A stretch of DNA of 19,990 nt from JAWLCA01 sp050485905 (GTDB lineage: Bacteria; Pseudomonadota; Alphaproteobacteria; Rhodobacterales; Rhodobacteraceae): assembly GCA_050485905.1 (NCBI GenBank), contig JBJHCH010000068.1, forward strand, positions 1 through 19,990. Reading direction: 5' to 3'. Positions 1 to 6,009 of this stretch are shown here, piece by piece. Position numbers and translations under genes: made by a program. Within the stretch, counting starts at the first letter, position 1. Every line of letters starts with the position of its first letter. The notes under the pieces are model-generated. The model worked only from the letters and a program-made list of their open reading frames with translations, was not told where the DNA came from and made no database searches.

Positions 1-894
1 CCGGCGGGCGTGGGCGCGCGCAACCTGGCCGAATGTCTGGCGCTGCAACTGATCGACCGCGGGCTGGACGCGAAGCTTGCCGCGGCGATGGTCGCCCGGC
101 TGGACGATTTCGCCGCCGGTCGCTGGCGCGCACTCGCCAAGGCGCTGGACCGGCCCGAGGACGAGGTCCGGCTTCTCGCCCGGCATCTGAGAGAGGTCTC
201 GCCCCGCCCGGTGGCAGAGGTCGCCGGACCCGAGGCCGCGCCGCTGCTGCCCGATCTGGTGTTCGAGCCGACAGCCGAGGGCACATTCGCCGTGCGCCTG
301 GGCCGCGAGGCGATGCCCGAGTTGCGCATCGACGCAGAACTTCTGGCCCGCGCGGGGTCCGACAGCTTCGTTGCCGAACGCCGGGCGCGGGCCGAGGCGC
401 TGATCCGTGCCATCGGCTTTCGTGGCCAGACGCTGCTGCGCATCGGCGAATGGATCACACAGAACCAGCACCGCTATCTGGCCGAGGGGCCGGAGCATCT
501 GCGCCCCGCGACCCGCGCGGCGGTCGCCGCGGCCCTCGACCTCCACCCCTCGACTGTCGGGCGCGCGGTGGCGGGCAAGGGCTTTGCGCTGGGGGGGCGC
601 CTGATCGCGCTCGACCGGGTCTTTTCGGCCGCCGTGCCGGGGACCGGTGGCGACGGTGTCGCGGCGCTGGCCGTACAGCACCGCATCGCCCAGATCGTCG
701 CCGCAGAAGACCCCGCAGCGCCGCTTGCGGACGCCGAGATTTCCCGCCGGCTGCAACTGGAAGGCGTTGACATAGCCCGGCGAACTGTCGCCAAATACCG
801 GGGATGCCTGCACATACCGTCCTCTGCCGAACGCCGCCGCCGCACCGCCCGGTCGCGGCGTGCAGGTGCCGCGCCGGGGCGGTCCGCTCGCTGA
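1..894 (+). CDS. rpoN: RNA polymerase sigma-54 factor, 5' truncated by window edge
   Basis: This is the C-terminal 297 residues of sigma-54, which directs RNA polymerase to -24/-12 promoters that need AAA+ activators. The reading frame is open from base 1, and the first residues read PAGVGARNLAECL, a conserved stretch of the core-binding domain, so the real start lies outside the window. A helix-turn-helix-like segment (LHPSTVGRAV, about 541-570) and the RpoN box at 775-804 follow. The box reads ARRTVAKYRG where the family consensus ends in E. The tail after the box is Arg-rich. hpf follows after 55 bp and ptsN after that, the conserved proteobacterial rpoN neighbourhood, which supports the main chromosomal copy. 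Rhodobacterales can carry several rpoN paralogs, so which one this is cannot be settled here. The family assignment is secure. Confidence 0.95.
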   Translation, partial: PAGVGARNLAECLALQLIDRGLDAKLAAAMVARLDDFAAGRWRALAKALDRPEDEVRLLARHLREVSPRPVAEVAGPEAAPLLPDLVFEPTAEGTFAVRLGREAMPELRIDAELLARAGSDSFVAERRARAEALIRAIGFRGQTLLRIGEWITQNQHRYLAEGPEHLRPATRAAVAAALDLHPSTVGRAVAGKGFALGGRLIALDRVFSAAVPGTGGDGVAALAVQHRIAQIVAAEDPAAPLADAEISRRLQLEGVDIARRTVAKYRGCLHIPSSAERRRRTARSRRAGAAPGRSAR

Positions 895-949
895 ACTCGC
901 AGATCACTGCCCCCGCCGCCCGACCGGCCGATCACAGGAAGGAGCCGCC

Positions 950-1525
950 ATGCGCTACCAGATAAGCGGAAAGCAGATCGACATCGGCGATGCGCTGCAG
1001 ACCCATGTGAAGGACGAACTGGGCGAGGCGGTGCAGAAATATTCCCAGCGCCCGACCGAGGCCGTGGTGACCTTCTCGCGCGTGGCCCACGAATATGCCT
1101 GCGAGGCGACGGTGCATCTGTCCACCGGCCTGACCGCGCAGGCCAAGGGCCAGGCGACCGAGATCTACGCCGCCTTCGACGCCTGTCGCGACAAGATGGA
1201 AAAACAGCTGCGCCGCTACAAACGCCGGTTGAAGGACCACCACCGCGACCGTTCGGAGCCGGTTGAATTCTTCGGCGCGCCCTCGTATATCCTCGCCGCA
1301 ACGGACGAAGCCGCGGAGACGGAACCCGACACGCTTCAGCCCATGATCATCGCCGAGATGGAGACGAAGGTGCCAACCGTCTCTGTGGGCGAGGCCGTGA
1401 TGCAGATGGAGCTTGCCGGGGCGCCGCTTCTGGTGTTTCGCAACGAAGGACACGGCGGGGTCAATGTCGTCTATCGCCGCGATGACGGGAATGTCGGCTG
1501 GATCGACCCGCGCAACACCAGATAG
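950..1525 (+). CDS. hpf: Ribosome hibernation-promoting factor, long form
   Basis: The 191-residue protein has the two-part long-HPF layout. An N-terminal S30AE/YfiA-type domain (about 1-105, starting MRYQISGKQIDIGDAL, with a basic helix KQLRRYKRRLKDHH) binds the 30S decoding centre. An acidic linker leads to a C-terminal domain (about 135-191, with PLLVFRN and NVVYRRDDGNVGWI) that dimerises ribosomes into 100S particles. The ATG at 950 was chosen because a strong AGGAAGGAG Shine-Dalgarno (936-944) sits just before it; the frame is open further upstream, but no family-like sequence lies there. It stands between rpoN and ptsN, so it is probably transcribed with them and linked to nitrogen or stationary-phase control. 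The start and the function are well supported; the regulation is inferred. Confidence 0.96.
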   Translation: MRYQISGKQIDIGDALQTHVKDELGEAVQKYSQRPTEAVVTFSRVAHEYACEATVHLSTGLTAQAKGQATEIYAAFDACRDKMEKQLRRYKRRLKDHHRDRSEPVEFFGAPSYILAATDEAAETEPDTLQPMIIAEMETKVPTVSVGEAVMQMELAGAPLLVFRNEGHGGVNVVYRRDDGNVGWIDPRNTR

Positions 1526-1561
1526 CCCCGGCGCCGCGGCGCCCGCGGCAGATGGAGCCTC

Positions 1562-2026
1562 ATGGAACTTTCAAGCCTGCTGAAACCAGCCGCCGTGCGT
1601 GTCGCCGGCAACCTGACCAGCAAGAAACGCCTTCTTCAGGATCTGGCCGATCTGGCCGCAACCGTCTACGGGCTCGACGCCGCCGCCGCCCTGGACGCGC
1701 TGCAAGAGCGTGAGACGCTTGGCCCCACCGGCGTCGGCCATGGCGTCGCCCTGCCCCATGCGCGGCTGGCCGGGCTGGACCGCGTCGTGGGCGTGTTCAT
1801 CCGGCTGGAACGGGCGATCGATTTCGACGCGGTGGACCGGCAGCCGGTCGATCTGGTCTTCGGCCTGTTCGCGCCGCGCGATTCGGGGGTCGATCACCTG
1901 AAGGCGCTGGCACAGGTGTCACGGGCGATGCGCGATCAGACGACCTGCGCGAAGCTGCGCGCCAATGACGACCCCGCCACGCTTCATGCGATCCTGACAG
2001 AGGCGCGGGGAACCCGCGCCGCCTGA
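1562..2026 (+). CDS. ptsN: Nitrogen-regulatory phosphotransferase protein EIIA-Ntr
   Basis: This is a 154-residue EIIA protein of the fructose/mannitol class, acting in the cytoplasmic PTS-Ntr phosphorelay (EI-Ntr to NPr to EIIA-Ntr). That relay regulates potassium transport, nitrogen and stress responses rather than carrying sugar. The phosphorylation site is visible in GVALPHARL, with His66 as acceptor. Length and N-terminal pattern (LLKPAAVRV, then ETLGPTGVGHGVALPH) match the family. TGGAG at 1553-1557 precedes the ATG. A 14-bp perfect palindrome, GGCGCCGCGGCGCC (1530-1543), lies in the short hpf-ptsN gap and could shape or process the joint message. The gene is last in the rpoN-hpf-ptsN group and convergent with galU, 20 bp away. 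Confidence 0.95.
   Translation: MELSSLLKPAAVRVAGNLTSKKRLLQDLADLAATVYGLDAAAALDALQERETLGPTGVGHGVALPHARLAGLDRVVGVFIRLERAIDFDAVDRQPVDLVFGLFAPRDSGVDHLKALAQVSRAMRDQTTCAKLRANDDPATLHAILTEARGTRAA
2002..2020. terminator. Hairpin at the ptsN/galU convergence
   Basis: A perfect 8-bp stem, GGCGCGGG/CCCGCGCC, with a GAA loop lies in the last codons of ptsN, 26 bp beyond the galU stop on the other strand. There is no T-tract on either strand. It may be a bidirectional 3'-end structure or Rho-assisted terminator, but it could also be chance pairing in GC-rich coding DNA. A 10-bp palindrome, GCGCCGGCGC, follows at 2032-2041. Confidence 0.35.
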
Positions 2027-2046
2027 CCAGTGCGCCGGCGCGGGGC

Positions 2047-2940
2047 CTACTCCGCCGCCTTGCGCGTGCTCATCAGGCCCGTCAGATAGGCCGACAGTTC
2101 CTCGTGCAGCTCCTCGCGCGCCAGACCAAAGGCGACGGTGGCCTGCAGGAACCCGGCCTTGGAGCCACAGTCGAACCGCTGGCCGCGGAACCGGAACCCG
2201 TGAACCGCCGCGCCCTTCGCGATCTCGGCGGCGATGGCGTCGGTCAACTGGATCTCGCCCCCCGCGCCGGAATTGGCATTGTTCAGGTTGTCCAGCACCG
2301 CCGGCGTCAGGATGTAGCGGCCGATCACCGCCAGATTCGACGGCGCCGTGCCCGGCTTCGGCTTCTCGACCATGCCGCGCACCGCAACCAGCGACCCCAT
2401 GTCGTTCTCCACGTCCAGAACGCCATAGGCGCTGGCCTTGGACGGCGGCACTTCCATCGCCGCCACCATGTTGCCGCCGCATTCGGCATGGGCCTCGACC
2501 ATCTGCTGCAGGCAGGGGGTTTCCGCCGCGATCACATCGTCGGGCAGAATCACCGCGAACGGCTCGTCCCCGATCAGCCGCCGCGCGCACCAGACCGCAT
2601 GGCCCAGCCCCAGCGCCTTGTGCTGGCGGATGTAGGCGATGGCGCCGCTGTCCATGTAGGTGGTCTTCAGCACCTCCAGCAGCGCGTCCTTGCCCGACCG
2701 CTCCAGCGTGGCTTCCAGCTCCGGCGCGTGGTCGAAATAATCCTCCAGCGCCGACTTCCCGCGCGAGGTGACGAAGATGAACTCCTTGATGCCCGCCGCC
2801 CGCGCCTCGTCGATCGCGTATTGAATCAGCGGCCGGTCAACCAGCGTCATGATCTCTTTCGGGATCGACTTGGTCGCGGGAAGGAATCGCGTGCCCAGCC
2901 CCGCAACGGGAAAGACTGCCTTGGTGACCTTGCGTTCCAT
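2047..2940 (-). CDS. galU: UTP-glucose-1-phosphate uridylyltransferase
   Basis: The 297-residue enzyme makes UDP-glucose from UTP and glucose-1-phosphate, feeding lipopolysaccharide, exopolysaccharide and glucan synthesis. Family signatures are clear: VFPVAGLGTRFLPATKSIPK at the N-terminus (nucleotide-binding loop), LVDRPLIQYAIDEA, LGLGHAVWCA, AVILPDDVI, VEKPKPG and the late RFDCGSKAGFLQA. The ATG at 2940 is preferred over one nine codons upstream at 2967, because an AGGCAGGA Shine-Dalgarno (complement of 2947-2954) lies six bases before it and inside the longer frame. The gene is transcribed away from kdsB's end with a 120-bp gap, and a promoter can be proposed there. Nothing appears damaged. 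Confidence 0.97.
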   Translation of the reverse strand: MERKVTKAVFPVAGLGTRFLPATKSIPKEIMTLVDRPLIQYAIDEARAAGIKEFIFVTSRGKSALEDYFDHAPELEATLERSGKDALLEVLKTTYMDSGAIAYIRQHKALGLGHAVWCARRLIGDEPFAVILPDDVIAAETPCLQQMVEAHAECGGNMVAAMEVPPSKASAYGVLDVENDMGSLVAVRGMVEKPKPGTAPSNLAVIGRYILTPAVLDNLNNANSGAGGEIQLTDAIAAEIAKGAAVHGFRFRGQRFDCGSKAGFLQATVAFGLAREELHEELSAYLTGLMSTRKAAE

Positions 2941-3010
2941 CGGAAATCCTGCCTTTCGACCAATCACGTCCGCCTGACCCTAGCGGCACATCATTACACG
3001 GCGGTTACCC

Positions 3011-3040
3011 AGACTAGGCTTCCAGCCGCCATTCTGACAA
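3011..3040 (-). promoter_or_regulatory. Possible housekeeping promoter of galU
   Basis: On the minus strand TTGTCA (3040-3035) is followed after 18 bp by TAGTCT (3016-3011), a fair -35 and a weak -10. It would give a leader of about 65 bases before the galU ATG. The spacing is plausible but the -10 matches poorly, so read-through from cysQ-kdsB remains an alternative. Confidence 0.3.
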
Positions 3041-3060
3041 GCCCCGCGCCCCTGAACGTC

Positions 3061-3861
3061 TCAGGGTTCGCCGAGTTCCGCCAGCATCGCCTCGATCCGC
3101 GGCACATCTTCGGGGTTGTTCACCTCCCAGAACGGGCGGCCGCGCGATTCGACCGGCACACAGGCCACCGCCCGGCCCTGTTCCAGGAATCGAAGCTGCT
3201 CCAGCCCCTCCTGCTGCTCCAGCACGCCGGGCGTCCAGTGCGGATAGGCGGCCAGCGCGGCGGGCCGATAGGCATAGACGCCGACATGATGAAACACCGG
3301 CGCGGGCGCGTCGGGGCCGAAATCGTCCTTGGTATAGGGGATCACTTCCTTGGAGAAATAGAGCGCGCGATTCCCCGCACCGAACACCGCCGTGGTGCAG
3401 CCCACCCGGCCCGCGCGCCGATCCTCCAGAAAGCCCGCCAGCGCGCGGCCATCGCAACGCAGCACCGGGGTCGCCATGTCGGCGCCCGCATCGGCCGCCA
3501 GCGCCGCGATCAGCGGCTCCACGAACCAGGCGGGCGTCAGCGGCGCATCGCCCTGCAGGTTCACCACCGCGTCCCAGCCGCCGCCCAGCGCCTCGGCCGC
3601 CTCGGCACAGCGTTCGGTTCCGTTGCGGCAGCGGTCCGATGTCATCACCACCTCGGCCCCGAAGCCCTCGGCGGCGTCACGGATGCGGTCGTCATCGGTC
3701 GCCACCACCACCCGGTCCACGCCGGAAACCGCGCAGGCGGCCTCCCACGACCGGCGGATCAGGCTTTTCGCCGCGCCCGTCGCGCCGCGCAGTTCCACCA
3801 GCGGCTTGCCGGGAAACCGGGCCGAGGGGTAGCGGGCGGGGATGACCAGCAGCACGCTCAT
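3061..3861 (-). CDS. kdsB: CMP-Kdo synthetase-like cytidylyltransferase (KdsB family)
   Basis: The 266-residue protein is a KdsB-family nucleotidyltransferase that would activate Kdo, or a related 8-carbon sugar, with CTP for lipid A-core assembly. It carries the N-terminal signature VIPARYPSARFPGKPL, a VVVATDDDRI strand, NGTERCAEA (family: SGTER-AE), VNLQGDAPL at 100-108 (family VNVQGDEPL) and FHHVGVYAYRPAAL. Two key places differ. The Glu after the Mg-binding Asp is Ala106, and the C-terminal VDTPEDL-type motif, whose Asp is a second metal ligand in characterised KdsB, reads VNNPEDV. The substrate may therefore differ from ordinary Kdo. Its ATG overlaps the cysQ stop by 4 bp (ATGA), so the two are translationally coupled. 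The family is secure; the exact sugar is not. Confidence 0.88.
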   Translation of the reverse strand: MSVLLVIPARYPSARFPGKPLVELRGATGAAKSLIRRSWEAACAVSGVDRVVVATDDDRIRDAAEGFGAEVVMTSDRCRNGTERCAEAAEALGGGWDAVVNLQGDAPLTPAWFVEPLIAALAADAGADMATPVLRCDGRALAGFLEDRRAGRVGCTTAVFGAGNRALYFSKEVIPYTKDDFGPDAPAPVFHHVGVYAYRPAALAAYPHWTPGVLEQQEGLEQLRFLEQGRAVACVPVESRGRPFWEVNNPEDVPRIEAMLAELGEP

Positions 3862-4664
3862 GCCAGCAACTCCACGCCCGGCGCATGGGCGATGAAGAAC
3901 GGGTTTTCATAGCCCGGCTTGCCATAGGCCAGCGGCCTGCGATCATCCATCCGCACCACATGCCCGCCCGCGCCGCGCAGCACCGCGTCGCCCGCCGCCG
4001 TGTCCCATTCCATCGTCCGGCCCAGCCGGGGGTAGAGATCGGCCTCGCCCGTCGCCACCAGGCAGAATTTCAGCGACGATCCCGCGCTGGTCATGTCGCG
4101 CACCTTGTAGCGGGCGATGTAGTCATCCGTCGCCGCATCGCGGTGCGATTTCGACGCCACCACCATCAGCGCCCCATTGTCGGGGGTGGCGACGGAAAGC
4201 GGCCGCGTCGGGCCGGGCGCGTCGGGGTCCAGCGCGCCCGTCTCCTCGACCGACTGCCCGTCGGCGCGGGTATAGAACAGCCGGTGCTTTGCGGGCGCAT
4301 AGACCACGCCGCGGATCGGCACGCCGTCTTCGACATAGGCGATGTTGACGGTGAAATCTCCGCGCCGCTGCACGAACTCCTTGGTGCCGTCCAGCGGATC
4401 GACGATCAGGAAGGTCTCGGCCCGCTGCGCATGGCTCGCGGCCTGTTCCTCGGTGATCAGCGGAATGTCGGGAAAGGCCGCGCGCAGCCCGGCGGCGATC
4501 AGCGCATCGGCCGCCTCGTCGGCCTCGGTCACCGGGCTGGCGTCGGATTTCGTGCGTATCTCGAAGTCGTCGGCGCCATAGATCTCCATGATCCGCGCCC
4601 CGGCCTCCAGCGCCAGACGGCGGCAGACCCGCTCCAGTTCCTCGTGGTCGGCGCCGCCCCTCAT
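3858..4664 (-). CDS. cysQ: 3'(2'),5'-bisphosphate nucleotidase
   Basis: The 268-residue protein belongs to the inositol-monophosphatase superfamily, CysQ branch. It removes the 3'-phosphate of PAP/PAPS, clearing by-products of sulfate assimilation. The metal-site motifs are complete: SPVTEAD (43-49), TEE (71-73), VDPLDGTKEF (88-97) and WDTAAGDA (220-227). The VQRRGDFTVNIA segment following DPLDGTKEF is characteristic of CysQ rather than SuhB. The start at 4664 follows a G-rich, GGGGGGAA-like Shine-Dalgarno. It is the first gene of a cysQ-kdsB pair overlapping by 4 bp. A degenerate CtrA-type site (4700-4714) lies about 35 bp upstream. Confidence 0.94.
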   Translation of the reverse strand: MRGGADHEELERVCRRLALEAGARIMEIYGADDFEIRTKSDASPVTEADEAADALIAAGLRAAFPDIPLITEEQAASHAQRAETFLIVDPLDGTKEFVQRRGDFTVNIAYVEDGVPIRGVVYAPAKHRLFYTRADGQSVEETGALDPDAPGPTRPLSVATPDNGALMVVASKSHRDAATDDYIARYKVRDMTSAGSSLKFCLVATGEADLYPRLGRTMEWDTAAGDAVLRGAGGHVVRMDDRRPLAYGKPGYENPFFIAHAPGVELLA

Positions 4665-4699
4665 CGCTTCCCCCCGCCGTGGACAGGCCCCCGAAAGGG

Positions 4700-4714
4700 T
4701 TACGCCACGGTTAA
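4700..4714 (-). promoter_or_regulatory. Degenerate CtrA-like site upstream of cysQ
   Basis: The plus strand reads TTAC-N7-TTAA (minus TTAA-N7-GTAA), seven of eight bases of the CtrA consensus TTAA-N7-TTAA. It is in the 116-bp gap between cysQ and dnaJ, upstream of cysQ. The gap is AT-rich, so chance is a real possibility. Confidence 0.3.
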
Positions 4715-4749
4715 CAAAAAATGGCTTTTCGTTTCATATCAGGCAGTTG

Positions 4750-4771
4750 AAAAAGTGTCCACGCGTGGACA
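4750..4771 (-). terminator. Intrinsic terminator of the dnaK-dnaJ operon
   Basis: Just past the dnaJ stop on the minus strand is a perfect 16-bp palindrome, TGTCCACGCGTGGACA (4756-4771). It can fold as a 6-bp stem with a CGCG loop and is followed directly by CTTTTTC. Position, orientation and T-run fit a Rho-independent terminator. The copy CGTGGACA recurs at 4678-4685. Confidence 0.65.
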
Positions 4772-4780
4772 AACCCGATT

Positions 4781-5941
4781 TCAGCCCTTCATCCCATCCC
4801 AGAAGCTTTTCACCTTGCCGAAAAAGCTCGACCCCTCGGGGTTGTTGTCCTCGCTCAGCTTCTCGAATTCCCGCAGCAATTCCTTCTGCCGGGACGTCAG
4901 ATTCACCGGGGTCTCCACCGCCAGTTCGATCAGCATGTCCCCCACGCCGCCACCGCGCAGCGCCGGCATCCCCTTGCCCCGCAGCCGCATCTGCTTGCCC
5001 GACTGCGCCCCCGCCGGCACCTTCACCCGGCTGCGCCCGCCGTCGATATTCGGCACGTCGATCTCACCCCCCAGCGCCGCCGTGGCGATGCTGACCGGCA
5101 CCCGGCAGTGCAGGTTCACCCCGTCCCGCTGGAAGATCGGATGGTCCTTCACCTCGATGAAGATATACAGGTCCCCCGGCGGCCCGCCGCGCAGCCCCGC
5201 CTCGCCCTCGCCCGACAGCCGGATCCGCGTGCCTGTCTCCACCCCCGCGGGGATGTTGACGGACAAGGACCGATCCTTCTGCACCCGCCCGGCACCCGCA
5301 CAGGACTTGCAGGGGTTCTTGATGATCTGCCCCAGCCCGCCGCAGGTCGGGCAGGTCCGTTCCACGGTAAAGAAGCCCTGCTGCGCGCGCACCTTGCCCA
5401 TGCCCGAACAGGTCGGGCAGTTCACCGGCTCCGCCCCGCCCTCGGCCCCGGTTCCGTTGCAGGAGGCGCAGGCGACCGAGGTCGGCACCGTCACCGATTT
5501 CTGGATGCCGTTGAACGCATCTTCCAGCGAGACGCGCATGTTGTAGCGCAGGTCAGATCCCCGCGCCGCACGGTTGCGCCCGGCCGACGTGCCGCGCCCG
5601 CCCATGAAGTCGCCGAACAGGTCCTCGAACACGTCGGAGAAGGCCGAGGCGAAATCGCCCTGCCCGCCAAAGCCGCCCGGCCGTCCGCCCCCGGCCCGAC
5701 CATTGCCCATGCCGCCCTCAAAGGCGGCGTGGCCAAAGCGGTCATAGGCGGCCTTGCGCTCGGGGTCCTTCAGCGCGTCATAGGCTTCGTTGACTTCCTT
5801 GAACTGCGCCTCGGCATTCGGATTGTCCGCGTTGCGGTCCGGGTGCAGGGCCTTGGCCTTTGTCCGATAGGCCTTCTTGATCTCCTCGGCCGAAGCGCCG
5901 CGGGCCACTCCCAGCACGTCATAGAAATCGCGTTTCGCCAT
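4781..5941 (-). CDS. dnaJ: Chaperone protein DnaJ (Hsp40)
   Basis: This 386-residue type I Hsp40 stimulates DnaK ATPase activity and delivers unfolded substrates. Domains in order are a J-domain (1-70) with the HPD motif at 33-35, a Gly/Phe-rich linker (about 71-125), and a zinc-binding region with four CxxCxGxG units (CASCNGTG 158, CPTCSGMG 175, CPTCGGLG 197, CKSCAGAG 211). C-terminal substrate-binding beta domains follow. The ATG at 5941 is chosen over the adjoining TTG at 5944 because it gives the conserved MAKRDFYDVLGV start and has AGGA six bases upstream. It follows dnaK after 68 bp containing a strong hairpin, and a terminator lies directly after its stop. Confidence 0.98.
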   Translation of the reverse strand: MAKRDFYDVLGVARGASAEEIKKAYRTKAKALHPDRNADNPNAEAQFKEVNEAYDALKDPERKAAYDRFGHAAFEGGMGNGRAGGGRPGGFGGQGDFASAFSDVFEDLFGDFMGGRGTSAGRNRAARGSDLRYNMRVSLEDAFNGIQKSVTVPTSVACASCNGTGAEGGAEPVNCPTCSGMGKVRAQQGFFTVERTCPTCGGLGQIIKNPCKSCAGAGRVQKDRSLSVNIPAGVETGTRIRLSGEGEAGLRGGPPGDLYIFIEVKDHPIFQRDGVNLHCRVPVSIATAALGGEIDVPNIDGGRSRVKVPAGAQSGKQMRLRGKGMPALRGGGVGDMLIELAVETPVNLTSRQKELLREFEKLSEDNNPEGSSFFGKVKSFWDGMKG

Positions 5942-5965
5942 CAAGGATCCTTTCCCGGAACGCGA

Positions 5966-5992
5966 GAACCGGCCTGAGGGTCAGGCCGGTTC
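5966..5992 (-). other. Perfect 12-bp hairpin between dnaK and dnaJ
   Basis: GAACCGGCCTGA and its exact complement are separated by a 3-base loop (GGG on plus, CCC on the transcribed minus strand). There is no T-tract on the minus strand, so full termination is unlikely. Such dnaK-dnaJ intergenic structures commonly act as partial terminators or as mRNA 3'-end stabilisers, giving more DnaK than DnaJ. That role is inferred here. Confidence 0.7.
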
Positions 5993-6009
5993 CCCTGCGT
6001 CCGCTGGCC

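Noticed and set aside
860..949. Longer hpf start at 860
   Set aside because: The upstream part overlaps the rpoN tail and lacks homology, whereas ATG 950 has AGGAAGGAG at ideal spacing.
2104..3912. 602-codon plus-strand open frame across galU and kdsB
   Set aside because: Antisense to two clearly conserved genes. Its peptide is His/Arg-rich with no domain, as expected from the reverse of high-GC3 coding DNA.
3885..5546. 553-codon plus-strand frame over cysQ and dnaJ
   Set aside because: Crosses two real genes and the dnaJ terminator, and contains no domain.
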